From Rotaria sordida (taxonomy: Eukaryota > Rotifera > Eurotatoria > Philodinida > Philodinidae): DNA of 64,000 nucleotides. Of this stretch, positions 36,001 through 47,200 are shown in pieces. Location of the stretch: NCBI GenBank assembly GCA_905250125.1, contig CAJNOL010000263.1:6568-70567 (forward strand), written 5' to 3'. Numbering within the stretch: position 1 is the stretch's first letter; every line of letters starts with the position of its first letter. The position numbers and the translations under genes are program-made. A model generated the notes under the pieces. The model saw only the letters and a list, made by a program, of their open reading frames with translations, had not been told where the DNA came from and did no database searches.

Positions 36001-37443
36001 TACGTATACCATCAAGTTCATGTGTTGATCTATAGAATAGTTTTCAAACTAAATCGCTGTTTTTTTTTGTAAGAAAACGAAAATTTACTCTTTGATATTT
36101 TTGTTGACGTGATGAAGATTTTCTAAAAGTTTATTACGTTGTTCTCGATATTCATTTGTTATTGTCATATAAGCTCGTTCAACATCATGAACAGCTGTTT
36201 TAGCAACTGATGATGAACGAGATAATTCTTCATATATAGCATCTAATATTAAGACAAAAACAAAAAAATATTTGATATATATTCATAAAACATAATTTTA
36301 CGTTTGAAAATTTCACAACTGCTTCTAACTTTTTTTTGTCAAATTAAGCAAAAAAAATTGCTCTCAATATAACTTGTATGTTATTATCATGCAAAAGTTT
36401 ATTAAATCGAAATAAAAATTGAAATTTCAAATCATTCTTTTACTAAAGACTATTTTGTTTAACTTAAGAGAACTCATCGCTCTTTCTGGATGCTCAAATT
36501 AAAATTTTTTCATCGGTAATATAACTTCGAAATGTCTTCTGTCGAATGCCATATAAATGAAGAGTCTTTGTTGTTAGTTAGTACTTTTATTAAATTCAAA
36601 ACTCGAAATTCTTAGCAGAAAAATTCGTGCTCCGATTATTCTTTGTATACGAAAGTCTCTTTAACGATAATGATTATTTTTCATACCAAATGTATTGAGA
36701 GCATGGATAGTGACGGATCTCTAATGCCGTCAGTTTTTGATCACTTTAGTTGGTGAAAAAAGAAGTCCTGATGCACACAGAAAAGTTTGTTTTGCATTTT
36801 TCTTAAAATCAATTTTTGAACAAAACAAAACGAAGTTTTCTCCTCCTCTTTCTCCCACATGGTATGTCCAATTGTGCTCATATTTTTTTCTGAGTATTTT
36901 GATCAAATTTGAATGCGTGTTAATTATTTTCTTTGAAATGTTGTTCTTACAAAATTTGACAGCCTTTTTAAAAAAAACATGTTTGTTTGACGATGCTTCC
37001 AGTATTTTGCTTGTCCTGAGCTATAACAACAATGTTTTTGAAAGAAAAACAAACACATACCCCGACTTTATGCTAGCTGTCATGAAAAGAATAAAGTATA
37101 GAATTGTGCGAGAGGCACTTCTGATCATTTTTAGCCTTTGCAATTCCATATCTTTCTAGCGGAAGCATCTGGGAATTTTGAGTCTATGGCAAATTTCGTT
37201 CCGGAAAGTCTCCTTAAATGAGAATTTACGAGTTTTCTAAAATAAAAAAATTCTTTCAATTGAAACCGATATGTGTTTTTTCTTTGTACATTGAAATCTT
37301 ATCTCTTAACAATTTTCTTCTAATAATCATTTTCATCACTTACTAGTTCGTTGCTGAAGCGCACGTATTCGAGATTGTACTTGACGCCGTTCATGTATAC
37401 TTGAGGATAAACTTGTAGTATTACTTATTCGTGATGTTGCCAT
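33062..37443 (-). CDS. Coiled-coil plus beta-propeller protein, TRIM-NHL-like without RING/B-box
   Basis: Five exons join in phase: 37443-37344, 36242-36089, 36029-35961, 35886-35787 and 34075-33062, with GTAAGT- or GTAAAT-type donors and AG acceptors; introns are 1101, 59, 74 and 1711 bp. The product is 478 residues. Residues 1-141 are hydrophilic and helical (S-S-S-I-H-E-R-R-Q-V-Q-S-R, then E-Y-R-E-Q-R-N-K-L-L-E-N-L, then V-D-N-I-E-R-V-L-N-K-I-S-Q-Q-L-K-Q), consistent with a coiled coil. Residues 142-478 have repeating beta-strand patterns such as GEVRIYSYS, D-P-V-G-I-S-C-D-E-Q-D-R-V-V-V-H-D and S-I-D-V-T-S-N-G-E-L-V-Y-T-V, typical of NHL or WD-like propellers. A coiled coil feeding directly into a propeller recalls the C-terminal half of TRIM-NHL proteins, but no RING or B-box exon precedes the Met. 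Likely a scaffold; no function is assigned. The last intron is filled by a mobile element. Confidence 0.75.
34108..35775. mobile_element. Mariner-like foldback element filling an intron
   Basis: The left end carries ATTCCAAAAGTCCATCGACA and then ATAACTTTTGAACAATTCAA. The right end, reversed, carries GTTTTAAAAGTCCGTCGAGA and then ATAACTTTTGAACAGTTCAA. A second pair, AAGCTGCCAACTCC at about 34618 and its reverse near 35560, extends the inverted structure. It occupies almost the whole 1.7-kb last intron of the coiled-coil/propeller gene. No intact transposase frame is present. An internal stretch at 34715-34920 resembles 57765-57970, so part of it is dispersed. Confidence 0.72.
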
Positions 37444-37777
37444 ATCTCTTCTTCTTTTTTTTTTGTTGTTTGCAATTGTTCTATTCTACGTCAGTTAAGT
37501 ATTAACATACACATATGCATACACGCTTAGTATGTATTTTTTTTGTAATAAGCAGCCGAACGTTAGAAACGACCATTGACAAAATGTTTAAAAGCTGACA
37601 AACATAACATACACATTTCTTAAAGTGATTTAATCATTCTTCCGTTAAAAGAAAATAAAAGGAACAAAAAAAGAAAGAATAGAATTTCAAGTGAAGGTTC
37701 TTTTTTTTTTATTGTCAATATTAAAAAATTATGTAGAAGAGTTAACTTTCATTCTATTTAGTAGATATCGTATTTCT

Positions 37778-38450
37778 TCATATAGTAGTGTTCGCTGTTG
37801 TGTCATTTATCAATGTTAGGTTAGTTACCAATGTTGTGAAAGTTGGGTATTCTGTAGTAAATGTCGATGTTGTGGTCACTGGCAATATTGTAGTAGCTGT
37901 TGGCGTTGTAGAAACTAGAAAAACATTCAAAAAAGCCTCAAATGACATACTTAATATATGAAGATTTTACTTGACGGGCAAGGTTCACCGAGATAATAAC
38001 TAAGGTCACTGCAAAAACAAGCAAAATTTTTGTCATTATCATTTTCAGGATCAAATGAAGTTGGTGATAATTCTGCACATAAATTATTTGGGTCATCACC
38101 ACATATATTAGGACGTTCACATATACCTAAACATACATTTTCTAAGAAATAGATTTCAATAAATAAATAAAAATCATACGACAAGGCTTATCAAGTGCAT
38201 AACGATAATCAGGACAAGTACAAGCGACTTGTCCATTACTTAAACGAAAACATTGGTAGCCAGTTGTTTCATTATAATATTCGTTTAATTTACATAAACT
38301 ACAATCTATTATTTAGAAAAAAACAAAAGAGAAACACGAGAGAGATTATTACTTATTTAAATAGGAATTTATATAAAATATACCTGAAACAGCGTTAGTA
38401 ATTGGAGACAATGTATAGATTGCAGCAACGACAAAAAGATAGACGAGCAT
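37778..38450 (-). CDS. Secreted Cys-rich protein with Thr-rich mucin-like tail
   Basis: Four exons join in phase: 38450-38384, 38305-38180, 38141-37971 and 37914-37778; all introns are under 80 bp and all junctions are phase 1. The product is 166 residues. Residues 1-20 are a clear signal peptide (hydrophobic, ending T-N-A). Two Cys-rich modules follow, with patterns C-S-L-C..C..C-T-C-P..C and C-L-G-I-C..C-G-D..C-A..C-F-C..C, resembling EGF-like folds. Residues after about 122 are a Thr/Ser/Pro tail with NLT, NDT and NTT glycosylation sites, ending at a TGA. It is probably a secreted or surface-coating glycoprotein. I recognise no named family. The gene is compact, 335 bp from the coiled-coil gene on the same strand. 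Confidence 0.72.
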
Positions 38451-39554
38451 CTTGTTCTTTTACGTATTTTAGTTAAAATGAATGATGATTTATTTAAGAG
38501 TATCATGCTGATTTTTAAAAATATAACATTTGGTAAGATTCACACAAGATTAAAGATTTATTATTTCTAAGAATGATTCACTGATAGTCATCGATTTTTT
38601 TCTAGAATATGCTTCTACATTTTAATCATGTCATACCATATCTAAAACAGATCATATATATTGAACTGTACTTGTTATATTCAAAGAATTTAAACAAAGC
38701 ATAAAATTTTCTTCAGTCTAACAACTTTCTAAAATGAAAATCTTTTATAAGAATATAATTAGTTTGATTGTGATTTATTAAGGACTTTTATCTTGTGAAA
38801 AGTAATATAAAAATTGTAGCAAGTGATAATACTCTCATACAAAAAAATCGAACAAAAAACTTCCATTAATGCATATTCTTTAAAAAAATCTCTAGTAATA
38901 ATATTAAAAGTAAAGCCCTGATTTCTAATGATTTTTCTTTGAGTTTCAATAGTAGCGAATATTCCTAGTGATGACTCTTGATTTTTTAATGATTTTTCTT
39001 TTCTTTCTAAGCATTTCCGATTATTCTTATTGATTCTCAACGAATGGATAAAAACTGATTTTCAGTGATAGAATTCACCAGAAATCAATTTGTTCCCTGT
39101 TGGTTTTGTCTAATTGTTTATAGTTGACTATCAAATTTGAATGTCATTATCTTTTGTATATATTTTAGGAATGAGGAAAATAGATATAATTCAATTACCG
39201 TAAATCACTATTGTATTCATACACATGACAATCCTTAAAATTTAAAAAGAACGTGTTTGTTTTACTCGAAATACACCAGCATATATGAACAACAGAACAC
39301 ACACGAGTGAGTCACAGTGATTATGAATAGTTTTGGTTTCTCCTGTTCTTATATCCTATATAATTTAATTAATTAGATATCAAAATAATTTCGTCGTCAA
39401 ATAGGAAATAAACTCAACAGATCAATATCAAACTAGTTAGATACTTGTAAAAAGTTTTTCGAGTAAGAAAAGTTTAATGATTTTTTATTAGGCTCTTTGC
39501 TAATATTTTCTGTTAAACCATTGCACATATTTATACATAATATAAAATGAGAAA
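38451..39554. other. 1.1 kb without recognised gene
   Basis: This is the upstream flank of the secreted protein gene. It holds AT-rich sequence and one 93-codon minus-strand frame at 38759-39040 (Lys/Asn/Ile-rich) that shows no family resemblance. I do not call it. Confidence 0.45.
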
Positions 39555-40308
39555 CAAACGTTTAGATCAACATTTGTTTGGTGAATTATTTTCTTCAAAG
39601 TGATTTCTACAGCTACCGAAACAAGTTATTCAGTTGATATGCGAATATTTTCGTCTAAGACACTGTATTTCATCAAACAAAAATTTAGAGCATTGCTAAT
39701 ATTTCATTACTTTTTGCTGTTAATTAATTATTTTAGAAATCTGCCATATGTATCATTCGATGTAGAATTAAATGTTACTAATTGAATAACTTAGCATTAA
39801 TTATTAAAAAAAAGAGAAAAACTCTATTTACATTTTGAGTTTATAAGTACGTCATTCAATAGAACATGAAAAGCATAACAAAAAACAAAGTGTAGTAGTG
39901 AGCGTTACTCTACTCTTTATCATCATACTGATATGAGTCATTTTGACAAAAGCCTTATATGATTTTGTTATACTTTTTATTTAGTATTGAATGACGTACT
40001 TATAAGCCCAACGTGTAAACAGAATCTTTCTCTTCTTAATAATTAATACTACATTATTAGATTAGTCATATTCACTGGAATGTAAGCCAATCAGTTCTAC
40101 ATCGAATAATATATGACAGGATTTTACCATGATTAATTAATAGTGAAAGTTAAGGGAATACTATCAGCACTCTAAGTTTTTATTCGATGGAGTAAAATGT
40201 CTTAGATGAAAATATTCGTATGTCAATTTGATAGTTTCTTCTGAAAGTTGTAGAAGTCACTTCGAAGAAAATAATTCACTAAATAAATTCTTTCTCTAAA
40301 CACGTTTA
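39555..40308. mobile_element. 750-bp foldback element
   Basis: Arms of about 350 bp are inverted copies. Shared blocks (second reversed) include GTGAATTATTTTCTTC, GTGATTTCTAC, GATATGCGAATATTTTC, CATTCGATGTAGAA, TAATTATTAA and TATAAGTACGTCATTCAAT. The loop is about 60 bp near 39890-39950. The left outer part, ACGTTTAGA, matches ACGTGTTTAGA on the right. No coding content. The arms are highly similar, suggesting recent activity. Confidence 0.82.
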
Positions 40309-43002
40309 TTCTATGTTTCAGAATTTCTTAATTTTGATCTTTCGATGCGAGGGCTAATATTTGACAATTTGTGAATTAAAAAAATTCTGCGACATTTATA
40401 TGTTTGCACAAGCGATATAGACTTTCAAATGATTCTTATTATGATAGGAATTAATAGCTTGTTTTTTTAAATCAAACTGAATTTAATAGGTTTTTTAACA
40501 TTATACATTAATATTATTTTCTTAGGAATATTTTTTAAGGTTTTATTGAATACAAAATCAGATGTCATAGATTAAATAATTCGAGACCTTGTAAGATTAA
40601 AAAAATGTATATATAGCTTTCTACATATAATAACGTACGTATATAGAACATTTAAAATATCATAATATCCATAATGTCACCTAATGTTCGGTACAGACGA
40701 ATAGAATTTCTTTTCATTAAATAAAGAATGTTACACAGAAAAATTACATATTACTTCCAGTATATTGTTATAACATAACTTCAAATGATAAGAGCTGAAA
40801 CATTTGAAGTACATAAGTACTATTGAATTTCTTTAGAAAATATAATTCTCAAGTTAAGTTGATAAAAACAATGACATTATGTTAATAAAATATTCTTAAT
40901 AAGAAAAAGAAAAAATATTTTCATATATATTTTATAAAAACATAAAATACAAGTTACTAATAAATAATACATTATGTAAAAAAAATATAATAGGTGTAAA
41001 TATAGAATGAATGTAACTGATGATTTAATTACTCAGAAAACGACATTATCGTAAATAATTATACAAACACATACTAATGATATTTCATGGAATGTCAGAT
41101 ATTGTACTAAGACAAATAACTTCAAAAATAAGAACAATGTTTATATTACAAAAAATGATCTCATACTTACGAAGAAAAGACAAAAAATAGAAGAGAAATA
41201 ATACTGAACACTAAAACATTATCATAGTATTAGTTTAGTAAAAAAAGTAAGACGAAATCAATATCATTTAATATACAAGAGTATACGAACGACTATTTTT
41301 CGAATAAGTTGGAATTAAAACAAGAGAGTAGAAAAGAATTTACTGATGTAAACTTTATTTTAAATTGATTCAATTTGAAGATCAGCAAATATTCTCAACA
41401 AATAATTATTTATATTATATAATTGTCTAATTACAATCCATTAGTATATAAAACAGGGATCCTATCTCTTCCGCTTTTTTTCATATGAAAAACTTTGATT
41501 TATTTTTTTTTAATGGGAAAAAATTTAACACAATAAAATCTGTTAATATTAAATAAATTATGGTAGCTATCGGCTACAGTCTATTATTGCTTATATGATT
41601 CATTTTTGTGTTCTATTCCAGTAAGCAATGTAAATGTTTTAATTTTGTTTTTCTCGGAAATGAGATATTTGTCCAATGATTTTTATCGTTAAATGCTAGT
41701 AGATTAAATAGCTGCAGGAAACACAAATTCATTGAAATATTTCATTGTTGCACAAATATCTATTATCTCACAAAAGAATTGCTAACCGATAATTATTCAA
41801 ACAGTAAATGTAACTAATTATGTTCAAAAAAAAAAATGATGTGTTTGGTAAAATATTCGTTATCTTTTATGTGTTTATTTGTTCTGTTTTGGAACTATGA
41901 GAATACAGAAGTGTCATGGAAAGAAGCAACAAGTTATTTTCGATCTATAGAAATACAGAAAGTCCACACATAAAAAGAAACAGTTGTCCGCTTTTCTGAT
42001 TTGAGAAGGTGGCAACCTTAACGTGAAGTCTTTTTATATATATGATGTTTTGCTTCTTTATTACTATCAGAAACATACACAAAATATATTTCGAAGTTAT
42101 TTATCGATATCCTATATATATACATATCAACAGCGATACTAGAATTATTTACATCAGACCAGCCTTGAAACTAAAGAGTAATTATATATGGGTTGTTTTC
42201 TTTTTGTAAACTCTTACGATGACAGTCTATGTTTGTAGAATCTTGGTAAACATTATATATTCTTCGTCTTTTCCTTTTCTGATGTAATCAAATGACAATA
42301 ATAATACTGAGAAATTAGATATATCTTGAAAGTTAATTTATTCAGATGGAATGTACAAACTTCAATTTCGTTCTATCAATCATTGTCATCAATACAATTT
42401 TAACTTTTATATTTTATGATTGATTTACATTCAAATATCATATTCAAATCGTTAGCATAGAAATTTTACATATACAAATAGTCTAAAAAAAAGTATTCGA
42501 ACATTTATTAGTTCTTTCTTTTTGTGTAGTATGAATACAAATATTAAAATCTCTTCTTAGACAAAGAACAAACATATTCTTTCTTTAGCATTTGATAGTT
42601 CTCATTTTATACTCTATTCCATATGGAAATCAAGGTTTAGGTCCTTTGTGAAGAAAGGAAAATTAATTCCTTATGATTATTATACGAATCAACCAATAGA
42701 AAAATACAACAACAGTTAAGTGCTTGAATAGTTTTTAGACTACCTGTGATTATAATTGTCCGTTTTAATTTAGTAAATGTTCATATTATAAATAATCAAA
42801 TACAGAAATTAGCAATCATAGTAGACTATTTAAATTTGTTTGATTAAATGATAAAATAAATCATTTTATTATCGTGACCGACATATATCTACATTTAACA
42901 TGCATATATTTTTTTTTTGTTATTTTCATTCATATTTAGAAAAGAAAAAAGAAAAACACAATCACAATAAAATATAAACAGAAAAAAAAACGAATAATCT
43001 CG
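40309..43002. other. 2.7 kb AT-rich stretch without gene
   Basis: No exon chain, long frame, foldback or RNA gene was recognised. It lies immediately 3' of the minus-strand zinc-motif gene and should include its 3' UTR. Confidence 0.5.
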
Positions 43003-44245
43003 TCAAGGCGAACATGAACTCGTTGAAACTGACGATGATGGCATAATGGATCTTGTAACAAGTCCAAGTTCCCATATTTTAACATCAATTAATTGATCTG
43101 ATGATGGTAATGTTGCTTTAGTTGATGAAAACCATGATTGAAAATGTATTGGTACACGTGGATTTCTTAAAAGAAAATCATAAAACCATTCTGATGTTAT
43201 ATTTATTGGTGATAATTGATGAGAATAATTATCCATAACTATTTCACATGCTCGACGTCGTGCCATTTGTTCAGCTATTGTTAATGATGCATCAGCTGGT
43301 AATTGTACAATAAGTTCATTTGCTAAAGATTTTTCTTCTGTACGTGTTAATAGTGGTAAACCAAGACGAATTGATTCAGTTACTTTTGGTATTGATATAT
43401 TTAAAGATGAATTTTCTAATTCATTTGATAGAATAGAATTATTATTTGGTGAATCTAATCGTTTAGTTTTTGGTAACTAAAATAATAACAGAATGGTTTT
43501 TTTTTTAAATTTTTATTAATTAATTAAAAATAATTCTTACTGGTTCAGATTTAATATGATTTATATCATGTGTATCAATGTCAGATTGTGGATCACAATC
43601 AATTGAAAAAAAAGTAAATTCTGATTGAGATTCATTTTTTGATTCAATATTATCTCGTTTGGTTATTGTACACTAAAGCAATAAAAATATTGATTTAAAA
43701 TTTTTGTTTCTTTTTTGTTTTTGTAAAATTATTTCTTATCTTACATCATTATTTTCGAGAACTTGAATTGAATCATCATCTTTATAAATATTTTCATGGT
43801 CATTTTCAATGTTATGATGTTCATTCCTAGACTGATGATGATGTTCATATGAATTTGGTAATGGTCGTTTTAATGGAAGTGATGCCATGCCAGATAATGG
43901 TGTTGATAATGATCCACTTTTTACATAAGGTCGTTTAAAATGATGTAATTTGTAAAAATGTTTTTGACATAAAGATGAACGAAATACTAAATTTCGACAT
44001 TCATATCCATCAGGTGATTCACATAATGGTCGCCATTGTTTACCATCAAATTTATGACGTATACCATTAGAACCAACACGTATAGTATTTCGTAATGGAT
44101 GTGCATGTGTTGATGGATGTTGTTGTTGTTGTTTACTTATCCAAAGAAGATCTGGTATCATTGAATGACTTGTTGGATGAGTAGATGATGATGACGATGA
44201 TGATGATGATGATGTTGGTAAGATAGACATTGACATACGTTTCAT
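43003..44245 (-). CDS. Putative zinc-binding nuclear regulator, family not recognised
   Basis: Three exons join in phase 0: 44245-43745, 43672-43541 and 43476-43003, with GTAAGA donors and TTTAG/TTAG acceptors. The product is 368 residues. The N-terminus is Ser- and Gln-rich. At 61-97 lies G-I-R-H-K-F-D-G-K-Q-W-R-P-L-C with C75, C83, C93 and H96 in a C-x7-C-x9-C-x2-H arrangement that could bind zinc, followed by a basic stretch K-R-P-Y-V-K. An I-K-S-E-P at 207-211 matches the SUMO-acceptor consensus. The C-terminal region contains E-Q-M-A-R-R-R-A-C-E-I-V and W-F-Y-D-F-L-L-R-N-P-R-V-P. These features suggest a DNA-binding or chromatin protein. An acceptor (TTCTTCAG) lies 29 bases before the chosen Met, so either a leader intron or an extra upstream coding exon exists. 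Confidence 0.65.
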
Positions 44246-47200
44246 TGTTTCATTTGAAATTTGATTTATTCTGAAGAAAAAAAACAACAATCTCGGTTTT
44301 TTTGAATGTTAATGAAAATAAACATTAACTTAATTGAATGTTGTACGTTTCAAGAATGAAAGAATTTTTTTTTTGTGTCCGATTTTAAAATAACAAAATA
44401 CATTTTTTTTTTAAATTTAACCTTTTTTTGGACTTTAAAAAAAAACAGCATAACAAAAATTTGTGATAAAAAATAATCTAAAATTAATCTTATTGAACAA
44501 AAACAATATACTACCGAGTGATTTCATCTACGTATCTGCGTATTCTATTATTTCAATTGGAATTAAATAGTATTATGAAAATCCTTTCGAAATGAGAAAA
44601 TATTAATTTTTCTACGTCATTCAGTCATTATCACAGAAGTTTTATGAAATAGATTAATTGTATGAGGACTTTCTGATATGAAAAACTAATTTGAGATAGT
44701 AAAATTTCAAGAAGTATTTTTGTTTTGTTTTTCTTTTTTTTACTTTTCATAAAAGGTTTTTTGAATATTTACTCTTGCTTACCGTTGCATGATAATGTTA
44801 ATGTATGAATAGATGTATTAAAGGGTTCTTTAGTATAACTCTGTAAGTCATTAAGTAGGTCAACAAGAAATTTCAAGTATTTATTAAAATAAGTTTTCGT
44901 TTTTTTTTTTGTTTGTCGAATTCGTAATAATTATTAGATTGTCTAGAAAAAGAAAATTTTATTGAAACACAAGAAACAAAGAAAAATAGAGATTGTTACA
45001 AATGCAAATTGTGAACTTTTGTCCGAACCTCTCTTTTACAAGTGTTATTCAAGAATATATATATATATATAAATGTTTTATTCTTCTCTTTTTTTCATTA
45101 CATTACCTCCAGTCTCTATGACAACAAACATTCTTTTGGTTTTCTCTGTTAATAACTTCTTTTTTGTTCTCATCTATATTTAAAAATATTTAAGTGTCTT
45201 TTATAGAAAAATCTATATTTCTAGTTCTATACAATCAAAAAAGAAAGAGTTTATATGAAAGAAAATAAGAAAAAGAATATATATAAAAAAATCTCTGATT
45301 CGCCAATTTCTTTATAAATATATATATATATATATAGAGATCTATAAATATATCTTTTTTTTATCAGAAGAAAAGAGTAGGGAATCTCTTGTTTCTTTTT
45401 CCATAGAGCTTTAGGTTCAGAGAGTGCGAACGAGAAGGAAAAGATAAAAATATGTAGGTCATTTTCTCCTTTTTTTTAGTATTACGAATAACTTTAAGTT
45501 TTCTAATCATACATTGTATATTTGTTGTATGGTTTCAATTGTATTAATAAAAAAACAAAATTTATGTCTTTACGTTCTATGTTTTTAAAATTTTGATAAA
45601 GTTTGCTTTTTTCTTCAACTTCTCGTTTCGAGATTTTTTTTGTGCCCTTAAAAAAAATAAGAAATAGAAAAGAAAAAGAAAAACGCAAAATGGAATCGAC
45701 AAGAAAGAAAACACACTGTATTTTTTTAACGTTTAAGTATCTGAATTTCATACGAAAAAGCAAATAACATTGCAATGCATCATTGAGTACAACTAAAAAA
45801 GTTGTATATTCAAAGAAAAATATTAAAAAATTGATAATTGATAAAATAGAACAATAATTTTCATTTTAGTTGTCAAAGCAACTCAGTTTTTCAAGAAAAC
45901 AATTACTCATACTAACATATTAACCATATATGGTGTTGCTTGAAGAGATTCAATAAGAAAAAGAAAGAAAACAAATAAGAACTTGCACTGCATGACTGTT
46001 TCATTGTGTTGCTTAAAGCAATTTAAATGAATGCATTCTATAATAAAAGCTTAATTTTTTCCGTCCGATTCTAATCCTTAGAGACCATAGAAATAATTAA
46101 CTTATGCATTAAGTAATGTTTGTTTTTTTTTTGTTGAAAGTTCAATCTTGTTTTTAGTCTATAAATTTTACAAAGATCAATAACATCTTGATTGTACTAA
46201 GCTTGAGTTTTTCTCGAAAAACATCATTATTGAGAATATATTCAAAAGCATATAAATTAAATTATTTACTATTTTGCATTAAAAATACTCAATGCACTTC
46301 TTTCAATAGGAAACGACCTACATATATATATCTATTTTTTTTCTTTTCTAGTTTATGTCATGACTCGCAATCTACTTACATTACTAATAATGATAAGAAG
46401 AAAAATAATAACCATAGTAGCTTTACTTGTCATTTTCCTAGAATCTCAAGGTTATTTTAGTTCATAGCTATGTGTTTTTATAACCAACTTAACTTTTTAC
46501 TCTTTATTCTCTTATAAAAACCTATTCATTATCTAAATCGCATCAAGATTCGATTAATGCATCTTGAATCTAGACAAAAAAAAATGAAAATAAGATCTAA
46601 TTAAAGAAATGAATCTAGATTATCTATCTACTGATCATTGTGCGTCGAAAAAATATTCATGAAATAAAATAATTAGGCCTTTTTTTTTAATGTAAAAAAT
46701 AATTCTACTGATTTCTTTATATAGAAAATATTATATGATTATTTTATATAATAGTAGAATAATTCGGAAGTTAGTTGCATCCTTTTTTTTTCTTTTAAGA
46801 TAAAAGACAAAAAATAAATGAATAATATTTTAAACAAAATATCTATTCTATATTTAATTTTATTAACGAAATTAAACCAAAAATGAATAATAAGTTAGAA
46901 ATTAAATTAAAGTCATAAATTTTATATAATCAAGAACTTATATACATATATATGAATTTACTAGAGCGGAAATAATAAATTTTGTTTCTATAGTATGTTG
47001 AAATATATGAAGCCTTTTTTTTTCTTATGATGATATGAAATAATTTTCATACTCAGTTACTTTTTGAACCGACCCGATAGATATACATTTTATATTGACA
47101 TTCCTGACTCGTAAAACTATTAGCTTTATCTACATTCATTGTTAGGTTTTTTTTTTGGTTATTCGACATAACTCCCTTGATAAAATATTCTTTTCTCTGA

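Noticed and set aside
36737-37159. 140-codon plus-strand frame
   Set aside because: Lies in the first intron of the minus-strand coiled-coil gene. No family resemblance and no splice partners.
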